NCBI GenBank assembly: GCA_910587835.1
Contig: CAJUNQ010000038.1
Coordinates: 1-30,886, forward strand
Length of the DNA stretch: 30,886 nucleotides
Reading direction: 5' to 3'
Origin: an uncultured Oscillospiraceae bacterium
GTDB taxonomy: Bacteria; Bacillota; Clostridia; Oscillospirales; Acutalibacteraceae
Under the pieces are notes generated by a model, which did no database searches, was not told where the DNA came from, and was given only the letters and a program-made list of their open reading frames with translations. The first letter of the stretch is position 1; each line of letters begins with the position of its first letter. Position numbers and translations under genes: made by a program. This document shows, one piece after another, positions 17,431 through 25,261 of the stretch.

Positions 17431-18863
17431 ACAGAAACCTCCTCAGCCGGTGTCTCATCATCTTTATATTTCTCCAGCAGGGGCCGGATAACCTCTGCCA
17501 AAAACTCTCGCGTCTGCTCTGGGGCACGGCCCACATACTTCTCCGGCTTGAGGATATCCCGCAGTTCCTCCATGCTCACCCCGAACAGGGGATCATTGGC
17601 AATGCGCTCTAACAGATCATTCTCTCCTCCCTGCTCCTTCACCACTTTGGCCGCAGCCATGGAATGGACCCGGATAGCCTCGTGGAGCTGCTGGCGGTCG
17701 CCGCCCCGCTTGACAGCATCCATCATGATATTCTCCGTAGCCATAAAGGGCAGCTCTTTCAAAAGCCGCTGCTCGATCACCATGGGATATACCACCAGGC
17801 CGTCCGCCACATTGGCGTACAGGTTCAGAATGCCGTCTACCGCCAAAAAGCCCTCGGCCACGCTCAGCCGCTTGTTGGCCGAGTCGTCCAGAGTCCGCTC
17901 AAACCACTGGGCGGCAGCGGTGAGGGCCGGGTTCAGGGCGTCGCTCATCACATACCGGGCCAGAGAGGCCATGCGCTCGGTGCGCATGGGATTGCGCTTG
18001 TAGGCCATGGCGCTGGAGCCAATCTGCCCCTTCTCAAAGGGCTCCTCCACCTCCTTGAGATGCTGCAGAAGACGGATGTCGTTACTGAACTTGGCCGCGC
18101 TCTGGGCAATGCCCGAGAGGATGTTCAGCATCTGGCTGTCCAGCTTGCGGGAGTAGGTCTGCCCCGACACAGGGAAGACCTGCTGATAGCCCAGCTTCTG
18201 GGCAATGCGCCGGTCCAGCTCCTTCACCTTCTCATGGTCCCCCTCAAACAGCTCCAAAAAGCTGGCCTGGGTGCCGGTGGTACCCTTGCAGCCCAGCAGC
18301 TTTGCCTTTGAGAGCTGATACTCCACGTCCTCCAGGTCCATCAGCAGCTCCTGCATCCACAAAGAGGCCCGCTTGCCCACTGTGGTGGGTTGGGCCGGCT
18401 GAAAGTGAGTGAAGGCCAGCGTGGGCAGCCCCGCGTATTCCTCCGCGAACCTGGCCAGCACCCGCAGCACGTTCACCAGCTTGCCCCGAATGAGCCGCAG
18501 GGCCTCGGTCATAATGATGATGTCCGTGTTGTCGCCCACATAGCATGAGGTGGCCCCCAGGTGGATGATGCCCGCCGCTTTGGGACACTGCTGTCCATAG
18601 GCGTACACATGGCTCATCACGTCGTGGCGGACCTCCTTCTCCCGGGCCTCGGCCACTTCATAATTGATATCCTCCCCGTGGGCCTTCAGCTCGTCCACCT
18701 GCTCCTGGGTGACAGGCAGGCCCAGCTCGTGCTCTGCTTCGGCCAGGGCAATCCACAGCCGCCGCCAGGTGCGGAATTTCATATCCGGCGAAAAAAGGTA
18801 TTTCATCTCTCTGCCCGCGTACCGGGCGGACAGGGGGGACTCGTAGACGTCTCTGCTGTTCAT
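17427..18863 (-). CDS. purB: Adenylosuccinate lyase
   Basis: PurB releases fumarate from SAICAR and from adenylosuccinate, so it serves both the main purine path and AMP formation. The 478-residue product belongs to the fumarase/aspartase superfamily. Seen are the early region YESPLSARYAGREM, HLGATSCYVGDNTD, TLAFTHFQPAQPTTVGKR and the signature SSAMAYKRNP near residues 283-292, where the common Pro is Ala. GAAGGAG lies 10 nt before the ATG. It is transcribed from a strong promoter at 19076-19104 through a roughly 200-nt leader, and is followed by an overlapping GNAT gene. Confidence 0.97.
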   Translation of the reverse strand: MNSRDVYESPLSARYAGREMKYLFSPDMKFRTWRRLWIALAEAEHELGLPVTQEQVDELKAHGEDINYEVAEAREKEVRHDVMSHVYAYGQQCPKAAGIIHLGATSCYVGDNTDIIIMTEALRLIRGKLVNVLRVLARFAEEYAGLPTLAFTHFQPAQPTTVGKRASLWMQELLMDLEDVEYQLSKAKLLGCKGTTGTQASFLELFEGDHEKVKELDRRIAQKLGYQQVFPVSGQTYSRKLDSQMLNILSGIAQSAAKFSNDIRLLQHLKEVEEPFEKGQIGSSAMAYKRNPMRTERMASLARYVMSDALNPALTAAAQWFERTLDDSANKRLSVAEGFLAVDGILNLYANVADGLVVYPMVIEQRLLKELPFMATENIMMDAVKRGGDRQQLHEAIRVHSMAAAKVVKEQGGENDLLERIANDPLFGVSMEELRDILKPEKYVGRAPEQTREFLAEVIRPLLEKYKDDETPAEEVSV

Positions 18864-19069
18864 TGGCAGGTCGCTCCTTCCGGCTCATGATATTTTTGAG
18901 CTTGCCGTGTCTGGTGTTAAGGCAAAGCCAGGGACGCGGGGCAGAATAAGCATGGCTTCCCCATGAAAGCGGCAGAAAAGCTACAGCTGTTAGCCGCTGG
19001 CAACGCTTTCTGGCTTCCGTTCCCTCTTTTCCAACAGACCGGCATACGGGTTCTCACACCCGCGCACAC
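18864..19069 (-). promoter_or_regulatory. Long structured purB leader
   Basis: The expected transcript start near 19069 leaves about 206 nt before purB. On the minus strand it can form GGGT/ACCC, AGCGGC/GCCGCT with an inner ACAGCTGT, CATGG/CCATG around GGAAG, and a longer-range AAGCCAG/CTGGCTT pairing. It matches no riboswitch or 6S RNA consensus that I can recognise. It could be a purine-responsive leader or hold an independent RNA. Confidence 0.35.
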
Positions 19070-19075
19070 AAGCTT

Positions 19076-19104
19076 ATTTTACTCGATAGCCCCGCTGATG
19101 TCAA
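19076..19104 (-). promoter_or_regulatory. purB promoter
   Basis: On the minus strand, a perfect TTGACA and TAAAAT are separated by 17 nt. It is divergent from the gdhA promoter, with about 83 nt of AT-rich DNA between their -35 boxes. Confidence 0.9.
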
Positions 19105-19187
19105 GGAAATTTATACCAGCAGCCATCCCTTTCTGCAATTTCCTTCTGTCAGTTTTGTAAATTTTTTTGATTTTTTATTTTCACCCC

Positions 19188-19216
19188 TTGCAATATCGCG
19201 GGTTTTATGGTAATAT
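19188..19216 (+). promoter_or_regulatory. gdhA promoter
   Basis: TTGCAA and TAATAT with 17-nt spacing lie about 56 nt before the gdhA start. The upstream 19150-19180 stretch is very T-rich and could act as an UP-like element. Confidence 0.85.
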
Positions 19217-19272
19217 AGCCCCTGTAATTTGCAGGAAGAAAACAACAAACTTGCATTTTGGAGGGAAAAGCT

Positions 19273-20604
19273 ATGTCTTATGTATCCGCCCAGCTGGAGC
19301 TTCTCAAGCAGAAGAACACCCATGAGCCGGAGTTTCTGCAGGCTGCCCAGGAGGTCCTCGCCTCTCTCGAGCCTGTCATCAACGCAAACCCCAAATATGA
19401 GCAGGCCGGCATTTTGGAGCGCATCACAGAGCCGGAGCGGCAGCTGATCTTCCGGGTGCCCTGGGTCGACGACCAGGGCAAGGTCCAGGTGAACCGGGGC
19501 TTCCGGGTCCAGTTCAACTCCGCCATCGGCCCCTACAAGGGCGGCCTGCGGCTGCACCCCTCGGTGAACCTCTCGGTAATCAAGTTCCTGGGTTTTGAGC
19601 AGATCTTCAAAAACAGCCTTACCGGCCTGCCCATCGGCGGCGGCAAGGGCGGCAGCGATTTTGACCCCAAAGGCAAGTCTGACCGGGAGGTCATGGCTTT
19701 CTGCCAGAGCTTTATGACGGAGCTCTTCCGCCATATCGGCGCCGACACCGATGTGCCCGCCGGAGACATCGGCACCGGGGCCCGGGAGATCGGCTACCTG
19801 TTCGGCCAGTACAAGCGGCTGAAGAACAGCTTTGAGGGAGTGCTCACCGGCAAGGGCCTCACCTATGGGGGCTCGCTGGCCCGCACCGAGGCCACGGGCT
19901 TTGGCCTGCTGTACTTCACCAACGCCATGCTGAAGAAGAGCGGCCATGAGCTGGCCGGCAAAACCGTGGTCATCTCCGGTGCGGGCAATGTGGCCATTTA
20001 TGCCGCTCAGAAAGCCTATGAGCTGGGCGCAAAGCCGGTTACCATGTCCGACTCCACCGGCTGGGTTTATGACCCGGATGGCATTGACCTTGCGGCTGTC
20101 AAGGAGATCAAGGAGGTCAACCGCCAGCGTCTGACCGAATATAAGAAGTATCGCCCGGGCGCCGAATATCACGAGGGCAAGGGCGTCTGGTCTGTCAAGT
20201 GCGACGTGGCCCTGCCCTGCGCCACCCAGAATGAGCTGAACGCCGACGACGCCAAGCAGCTGATTGCCAATGGAGTTATCGCTGTGGCCGAGGGCGCAAA
20301 CATGCCCACCACCCTGGAGGCCACCCAGCTGCTGCAGCAGGCCGGGGTGCTGTTCGGGCCCGGCAAGGCGGCAAACGCTGGCGGCGTGGCTACTTCCGCC
20401 TTGGAGATGAGCCAGAACAGCCAGCGTCTCTCCTGGACCTTTGAAGAGGTGGATGCGAAGCTGAAGGGCATTATGGAGAACATTTTTGCCAATGCCGACG
20501 CAGCCGCCGAGCAGTATGGCCACGCCAAAAACTATGTGATGGGCGCAAACATCGCCGGCTTTGTCAAGGTCGCTGACGCCATGATTGCCCAGGGCGTGGT
20601 ATAA
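19273..20604 (+). CDS. gdhA: Glutamate dehydrogenase (hexameric class)
   Basis: This enzyme interconverts 2-oxoglutarate plus ammonia and glutamate. The 443-residue product has the substrate-site block GGLRLHPSVNLSVIKFLGFEQ, the catalytic-lysine loop PIGGGKGGSDFDP (Lys125) and DVPAGDIGTGAREIG (Asp165). These numbers coincide with the known catalytic Lys125 and Asp165 of the Clostridium symbiosum enzyme. The nucleotide-binding domain has SGAGNVAIYAAQKA. Whether it prefers NAD or NADP cannot be read with confidence. GGAGGG lies 7 nt before the ATG at 19273; an in-frame upstream TTG overlaps that site and is rejected. Confidence 0.97.
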   Translation: MSYVSAQLELLKQKNTHEPEFLQAAQEVLASLEPVINANPKYEQAGILERITEPERQLIFRVPWVDDQGKVQVNRGFRVQFNSAIGPYKGGLRLHPSVNLSVIKFLGFEQIFKNSLTGLPIGGGKGGSDFDPKGKSDREVMAFCQSFMTELFRHIGADTDVPAGDIGTGAREIGYLFGQYKRLKNSFEGVLTGKGLTYGGSLARTEATGFGLLYFTNAMLKKSGHELAGKTVVISGAGNVAIYAAQKAYELGAKPVTMSDSTGWVYDPDGIDLAAVKEIKEVNRQRLTEYKKYRPGAEYHEGKGVWSVKCDVALPCATQNELNADDAKQLIANGVIAVAEGANMPTTLEATQLLQQAGVLFGPGKAANAGGVATSALEMSQNSQRLSWTFEEVDAKLKGIMENIFANADAAAEQYGHAKNYVMGANIAGFVKVADAMIAQGVV

Positions 20605-20623
20605 TGTGTTCTGCCGAACACAA

Positions 20624-20703
20624 GGAGAAGCCCTGAAGCGCGAAACGCTTCTCTTTTGCTGCGCATGACTTGGCGATGCCAAGTCACAGCACCGGACTTC
20701 TCC
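20624..20703. repeat. Structured interspersed repeat, copy 1
   Basis: GGAGAAG and CTTCTCC at the ends pair to close a three-way junction. Inside are GAAGCG/CGCTTC followed by TCTTTTGCT, and a second arm with a 9-bp perfect stem (TGACTTGGC, loop GAT). The ends, the first arm and about 20-25 bp on both flanks match a second copy at 30598-30657. Copy 1 also has a GTGTTC/GAACAC hairpin immediately before it, right after the gdhA stop. It may end gdhA transcription, but the U-run is short. Confidence 0.75.
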
Positions 20704-20714
20704 ATAAGGATTTA

Positions 20715-20723
20715 TGGTATAAT
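20715..20723 (+). promoter_or_regulatory. Possible extended -10 promoter of a small RNA
   Basis: TGGTATAAT fits an extended -10 element (TGnTATAAT). The matching -35 position is poor (GACTTC). It lies in the flank of the structured repeat. Confidence 0.4.
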
Positions 20724-20729
20724 AGGCTC

Positions 20730-20839
20730 TGACCAGCGTCAACCTGCGCCAAATAGATTGACGGCATTACCGTAACAATAACGCCTCCTGTTTATAATGG
20801 AGAGGCCTGTCCCCTGGGGCGGGCCTCTCCCCTTTTTTT
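20730..20839 (+). ncRNA. Candidate small RNA after gdhA
   Basis: About 110 nt lie between an extended -10 at 20715-20723 and a strong intrinsic terminator at 20799-20839, with no open reading frame of note. A short hairpin (ACGG/CCGT around 20761-20773) lies between. It might instead be only the distal end of the gdhA transcript. No RNA family is recognised. Confidence 0.3.
20799..20839 (+). terminator. Strong intrinsic terminator
   Basis: GGAGAGGCC (20799-20807) pairs perfectly with GGCCTCTCC (20822-20830), followed by CCTTTTTTT. It separates gdhA from the phosphate genes. Confidence 0.9.
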
Positions 20840-20865
20840 GACTGTCCCGGCCTTTGTCGGGCGGC

Positions 20866-20882
20866 TTTACATAGATTTTACA
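20866..20882 (+). promoter_or_regulatory. Tandem Pho-box-like repeats
   Basis: TTTACA-N5-TTTACA (20866-20871 and 20877-20882) has the 11-bp period of PhoP boxes known from Bacillus (TT(A/C/T)ACA repeats). A possible -10, TGATAT at 20901-20906, lies 18 nt downstream of the second repeat. The following gene is a Na/Pi cotransporter and is itself followed by a PhoP/PhoR-like pair, which supports phosphate-starvation control. Confidence 0.6.
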
Positions 20883-20960
20883 CGATTCCGATAACAAATT
20901 TGATATGCGCCTGTTATCCTTTTCCCGTAAGGGTACCATATGAGGGAAAGGAGCAAAATC

Positions 20961-22712
20961 ATGGATATTTTTGACGGTTTGAGCATGCTGGGCGGGCTAT
21001 CGCTGTTTCTGTTCGGCATGAGCATTATGGGGCAGGCCCTGGAACGCCGGGCCGGAGGCAGGCTGCGGGACATTCTGGGGCGGCTTACCACAGGCCGAAC
21101 CGCCGGGCTGCTTACAGGCCTGGGGGTTACGGCGGTGATACAGAGCTCCTCGGCGGCAACAGTCATGGTGGTGGGCTTTGTCAACTCCGGCCTGATGACG
21201 CTGAAGCAGGCCATCCATGTCATTATGGGGGCGAACATCGGCACCACGGTCACTGCCTGGGTGCTGAGCCTGGCGGGAATCGAGAGCAGCCATCTCCTGG
21301 TCCAGCTGCTGAAGCCCTCTTCCTTCACCCCCATTTTGGCAGCGATTGGCATTGTGTGCTATCTGTTCTGCAAAAGCGCCGCCAAAAAGGACACCGGCGC
21401 CATTCTGCTGGGCTTTGCCACCCTCATGTTCGGCATGGAGGCCATGTCGGGGGCAGTGGCAGGGCTCAGCCAGGTCCCTGCGTTCCGGGAACTGTTCCTG
21501 CTGTTCCAGAACCCGGTGCTGGGGGTGCTGGCCGGGGCCCTGCTCACAGCGGTCATCCAGTCCAGCTCCGCATCGGTGGGCATTCTGCAGGCCCTGGCCG
21601 TTACCGGGCAGGTGACCTATGGCGCGGCCATCCCCATTATTATGGGGCAGAACATCGGCACCTGTGTGACAGCCATGCTCTCTGCCGTGGGGGCCAACAA
21701 AAACGCCAGACGGGCGGCTATGGTGCATCTGTCCTTCAATGTGATTGGCACAGGGATGTGGCTCACAGTGTTCTGCCTGGTAAAGGCCCTTTTCTCCCCT
21801 GCTCTGCTGGATGAGCCCATCTCTCTGTTCGGCATCGCCGCCGCCCACTCGGTGTTCAACCTGCTGTGCACTCTGCTGATGCTGCCCCTCTCCGGCATGC
21901 TGGAACGGCTGGTCATCCGGCTGATTCCGGACGGGGAGAAGGCCGAGGCTGTGGCCGAGCTGGACGAGCGGCTGCTGGCCACTCCCTCCATTGCCCTTGA
22001 ACGCTGCCGCGAGGTGGCCGTGGACCTGGCGGAGACCGCCGCCGAAGCCCTGCGCGAGGGCCTCACTGCCTTTGACGACAGCTCGCCTGCCCTGGCGGAG
22101 TCCATTGAGGAGAGGGAGGAGCGCACCGACCGCTTTGAGGACATTCTCGGCACCTATCTGGTACGGCTGAGCTCTCAGCCGGTAAGCGAGGCCGACAGCA
22201 TGGAGGCGGCCAAGCTGCTGAAAATCATCGGCGACTGGGAGCGTATTGCCGACCATGGGGTAAGCCTGCTGCGCTCCGCCCAGGAGCTGCGGAGCAAGGG
22301 CATTGCCTTTACCCCAGAGGCCCGGGCAGGATATCAGGTGATTGCCGCCGCGGTCAACGAAATTCTGGACCACAGTCTCACCGCCTTTGTCCGCAACGAC
22401 AGGGAGGCTGCTATGCGGGTAGAGCCTTTGGAGCAGGTGATCGATATTCTCAAGGAGAGCCTGCGCACCGGCCATATCCGCCGGCTGCAGGAGGGAACCT
22501 GCTCTATTGGCGCGGGCTTTGTGTGGTCAGACCTGCTCACCGACCTGGGGCGCACAGCAGACCACTGCTCCAATATTGCGGGCTGCGTTCTGGACATGGA
22601 AGAGCACAGCATGAACCTGCACCAGTCCCTCCGGGCATTCCGGGAGGACAGCCCGGAGTTCCGGGAGAGCTATCAGGGGTATCTGAAAAAATATGCGGCC
22701 CCGGTCTCGTAA
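20961..22712 (+). CDS. Na+/phosphate cotransporter with C-terminal PhoU-like domain
   Basis: This membrane carrier (583 aa) imports or balances phosphate with sodium. The first about 320 residues are hydrophobic, with two inverted-repeat signatures, AVIQSSSAATVM (Q61) and AVIQSSSASVGIL (Q200). Each is followed by GANIGTTVTA or GQNIGTCVTA, as in the NptA/YjbB family. From about residue 345 the protein is soluble and helical with acidic repeats typical of PhoU domains. The ATG at 20961 is chosen for AAAGGAG 7 nt upstream. GGGAAAGG around that site can pair with CCTTTTCCC at 20918-20926. Pho-box-like repeats lie upstream and the two-component genes follow. Confidence 0.93.
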   Translation: MDIFDGLSMLGGLSLFLFGMSIMGQALERRAGGRLRDILGRLTTGRTAGLLTGLGVTAVIQSSSAATVMVVGFVNSGLMTLKQAIHVIMGANIGTTVTAWVLSLAGIESSHLLVQLLKPSSFTPILAAIGIVCYLFCKSAAKKDTGAILLGFATLMFGMEAMSGAVAGLSQVPAFRELFLLFQNPVLGVLAGALLTAVIQSSSASVGILQALAVTGQVTYGAAIPIIMGQNIGTCVTAMLSAVGANKNARRAAMVHLSFNVIGTGMWLTVFCLVKALFSPALLDEPISLFGIAAAHSVFNLLCTLLMLPLSGMLERLVIRLIPDGEKAEAVAELDERLLATPSIALERCREVAVDLAETAAEALREGLTAFDDSSPALAESIEEREERTDRFEDILGTYLVRLSSQPVSEADSMEAAKLLKIIGDWERIADHGVSLLRSAQELRSKGIAFTPEARAGYQVIAAAVNEILDHSLTAFVRNDREAAMRVEPLEQVIDILKESLRTGHIRRLQEGTCSIGAGFVWSDLLTDLGRTADHCSNIAGCVLDMEEHSMNLHQSLRAFREDSPEFRESYQGYLKKYAAPVS

Positions 22713-22766
22713 AAAAGCCCGGCTTGGTGTATAATCAGGCTATCAAAGGATAGAGGAGGAGCCAGG

Positions 22767-23453
22767 ATGATTTATTGTGTGGAGGACGACGGCAGCATCC
22801 GGGACCTGATGCTCTACACCCTGAACGCCTCCGGCTTTCAGGCCCGGGGCTTTGAGGATGGGGCGGCCTTCTGGCAGGCGATAAAGGACCAGGAGCCGGA
22901 GCTGGTGCTTCTGGACATTATGCTGCCGGGGGAGGACGGCATTTCCATATTGAAAAAGCTGCGCTCCGGCAGCGCAGCCCGGAATGTCCCTGTGATTATG
23001 ACCACGGCCAAGGGCACGGAATATGACAAGGTGGCCGGGCTGGACCTGGGGGCGGACGACTACCTGGCCAAGCCCTTTGGCATGATGGAGATGGTGTCAA
23101 GGGTGCGGGCCGTGCTGCGCAGGGCAGGCCCCAAGGAGACCGGCGCGCTGCGCTGGGGCGGGATGGAGCTGAACCCTATGACCCACACGGTTCTTGCCAA
23201 CGGGCAGCAGGTCAGCCTCACCCTGAAGGAGTATGAGCTGCTCCATGTCTTTTTGCAAAGCCCCGGCCAGGTCTTCACCCGGGGCCAGCTGCTGGACCGG
23301 GTATGGGGCACCGATTATCTGGGGGAGACCCGCACCGTGGATGTACACATCGGCACCCTGCGCACCAAGCTGGGGGCCTGCGGCGGCAGCATCCAGACCG
23401 TTCGCGGCGTGGGCTACCGGATGGAGGGCAGTCATGACAAAACGAATTTTTAG
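22767..23453 (+). CDS. PhoB/PhoP-like response regulator
   Basis: This OmpR/PhoB-class transcription factor (228 aa) has a receiver domain (about 1-115) with acidic pocket EDD at 6-8, phospho-acceptor Asp50 (LVLLDIMLPGEDG) and the conserved Lys in DDYLAKPFG. A winged-helix DNA-binding domain follows (about 130-222), with LTLKEYELLHVFLQ and TRTVDVHIGTLRTKLG. AGGAGGAG lies before the ATG. A TATAAT at 22730-22735 without a good -35 may give a weak own promoter, 54 nt after the transporter. Its last 20 nt overlap the kinase gene. A phosphate-responsive role is inferred from the neighbours. Confidence 0.95.
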   Translation: MIYCVEDDGSIRDLMLYTLNASGFQARGFEDGAAFWQAIKDQEPELVLLDIMLPGEDGISILKKLRSGSAARNVPVIMTTAKGTEYDKVAGLDLGADDYLAKPFGMMEMVSRVRAVLRRAGPKETGALRWGGMELNPMTHTVLANGQQVSLTLKEYELLHVFLQSPGQVFTRGQLLDRVWGTDYLGETRTVDVHIGTLRTKLGACGGSIQTVRGVGYRMEGSHDKTNF

Positions 23454-24831
23454 GACGATTCTGTTAGTGGCTGCAGGCGTGTTTGCCGCCAGCGCCCTGC
23501 TGTTTCTGTCTGTACTGTACGACTATTTCTCCGCCCTGCAGCAGAACCAGCTGAGAATACAGACCGACCTGGCCGCCCGGGGGGTGGAGACCGGGGGACT
23601 GGAATATCTGAATGGGCTGGAAGCGGAGCAGTACCGGGTCACCTGGATTGACGCCGGCGGCGGCGTGCTGTACGACAGCCGGTCCAGCGCCGGGGAAATG
23701 GAGAACCATCTCGCCCGGGAGGAGGTGCGGGAGGCTTTGGAACAGGGTCAGGGCGCCAGCGTCCGGGCCTCCGCCACCCTGACGGAAAAGTATCTGTACA
23801 GCGCCCGGCTTCTGCCAGACGGCACTGTGCTGCGGCTGTCTGTCGCCCAAAGCTCCCTGCTGGTGCTGACCCTGGGCATGGCCCAGCCTGCCGCTGCCAT
23901 CGGCCTCATTGCGCTGGTTCTTTCCTCAGTGCTGGCTCTGCGCCTGGCGAAAAGCATTGTCCGCCCCCTGAACCGCCTGGACCTGGACCGCCCCATGGAG
24001 GGCTGGGGCTATGAGGAGCTCTCTCCCCTGCTGCGCCGCATCAACAGCCAGCAGCGGCAGCTGAAGGCCCAGAAGGACGCTCTGGAGGAAAAGCAGCAGG
24101 AGCTGGAAAGGGCGGAGCAAATCCGCCGGGAGTTCACGGCCAATGTCTCTCACGAGCTGAAGACCCCCCTGCACGCCATCTCCGGCTATGCCGAGCTGCT
24201 GCACACAGGCATGGCCGGACCAGAGAACGCGGCCCCCTTTGCCGGCAAAATCTACACCGAGGCCCAGCGTCTGGTGCGGCTGGTAGAGGACATCATCAGC
24301 CTGTCCCATCTGGACGGAGGCGCACAGGAGCTGCGCCCTGAGGCTGTCGACCTGTACGAGGTGGCCGCCCAGGCTGTGGGCAGCCTGCACCAGGCGGCGG
24401 AGCCGGCCCATGTGGCCCTAACCCTCACCGGCGGGCCCGCTCCCCTGCAGGGGGTCCCTCAACTGCTGCACAGTGTGGTGTACAATCTCTGCGACAACGC
24501 CATCAAGTATAACCGGGCTGGGGGAAGCGTCGCTGTGGATGTGGAGCAAAAGGAGGACAGAATCCTGCTGACCGTGAGCGATACCGGCATCGGCATTCCC
24601 CTGGACCAGCAGGAGCGCATTTTCGAGCGGTTTTACCGGGTGGACAAAAGCCGCTCCAAAGCGGCGGGAGGCACTGGGCTGGGACTCTCCATTGTCAAGC
24701 ACGCGGTGATGATCCACCACGGGGAGCTCCGCCTGCACAGCGTCCCGGGGCAGGGCACCCAAGTTACTGTGGAGTTCCCCCTGCCGGGGAAGGAGGACCC
24801 CGGCCTCGTCCAGCCGGACCGCCTTGGGTGA
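23434..24831 (+). CDS. PhoR-like sensor histidine kinase
   Basis: This membrane sensor kinase (465 aa) has transmembrane segments at about 5-27 and 148-172, enclosing an extracytoplasmic sensor region. A short linker with a coiled coil (about 200-232) follows. The dimerisation helix carries the phosphorylated His240 in FTANVSHELKTPLHAISGYAE. The ATPase domain has NLCDNAIKYN (N box), VSDTGIGIP (G1), FERFYRVDKSRS (F box) and GGTGLGLSIVKH (G2). No PAS domain is obvious. The ATG at 23434, with GGAGGG upstream, lies inside the regulator gene. It is followed by a strong terminator. Confidence 0.95.
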   Translation: MTKRIFRTILLVAAGVFAASALLFLSVLYDYFSALQQNQLRIQTDLAARGVETGGLEYLNGLEAEQYRVTWIDAGGGVLYDSRSSAGEMENHLAREEVREALEQGQGASVRASATLTEKYLYSARLLPDGTVLRLSVAQSSLLVLTLGMAQPAAAIGLIALVLSSVLALRLAKSIVRPLNRLDLDRPMEGWGYEELSPLLRRINSQQRQLKAQKDALEEKQQELERAEQIRREFTANVSHELKTPLHAISGYAELLHTGMAGPENAAPFAGKIYTEAQRLVRLVEDIISLSHLDGGAQELRPEAVDLYEVAAQAVGSLHQAAEPAHVALTLTGGPAPLQGVPQLLHSVVYNLCDNAIKYNRAGGSVAVDVEQKEDRILLTVSDTGIGIPLDQQERIFERFYRVDKSRSKAAGGTGLGLSIVKHAVMIHHGELRLHSVPGQGTQVTVEFPLPGKEDPGLVQPDRLG

Positions 24832-24856
24832 CGGCCAGATTGCCCAGCTAAGTCCC

Positions 24857-24902
24857 GCAAAAAGAGACCGCTGTCCTCTTTGGACCGGCGGTCTCTTTTT
24901 GC
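24857..24902. terminator. Terminator after the two-component genes
   Basis: GCAAAAAGAGACCGC and GCGGTCTCTTTTTGC form a 15-bp perfect stem with a U-run in either direction, 25 nt after the kinase stop. Confidence 0.9.
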
Positions 24903-25113
24903 GCTTGACATTCGCCCGAGCCGCGCAGGTTCAAGGCTGCGCAGGCCTCCCACACTGGGCTGTAGGCGTTTCGGGCTCTGGCAGGGGCGGGCGGTTTGGC
25001 GAAGCAGCGGTCAAATGCTCCCGCTGCGTAAAATTATTCTCATTTTTTCTTCGGTTCTACCATCCGTCGACTGGGCAGACCCTCTGCCTGTCCCACAATT
25101 TCCCCTGGCGTAT
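24903..25113 (+). other. Intergenic stretch without recognised gene
   Basis: This region lies between the kinase terminator and the dnaD-like promoter. It contains two short perfect hairpins, GCGCAG/CTGCGC near 24925-24944 and GCAGCGG/CCGCTGC near 25002-25025. The latter is followed by an AT-rich GTAAAATTATT...TTTTTT run that could be a weak terminator. Short open frames here have no ribosome binding site worth reporting. Confidence 0.5.
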
Positions 25114-25141
25114 TTGCAATTCGGAAAAGCTGTGCTATAAT
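25114..25141 (+). promoter_or_regulatory. Promoter of the dnaD-like gene
   Basis: TTGCAA and TATAAT are separated by 16 nt. The leader of about 113 nt has a GC-rich stem (CCCGGCC...GGCCGGG, 25170-25207). Confidence 0.85.
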
Positions 25142-25261
25142 GTACCAAAGGCATAGCCGGACTGTTTGCCCGGCCCCGGCGTTCCCCTGCCGCAAAAAGG
25201 CCGGGGAGGCCCTTGCCCCATGAGCGCACCAACCAACAACCGTCTTTTGGAGGAATGATAT

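Noticed and set aside
16671..18003. Open frames within the inverted-repeat element and running into purB/GNAT antisense
   Set aside because: They are composed of palindrome translations plus antisense of known genes; no transposase motif is present.
19111..20742. A 543-codon minus-strand frame opposite gdhA
   Set aside because: gdhA is certain, and the frame runs through the gdhA promoter and repeat without a start signal.
20997..22475. A 492-codon minus-strand frame opposite the phosphate carrier
   Set aside because: Glutamine- and histidine-rich shadow with no ribosome binding site; the plus-strand gene has clear family motifs.
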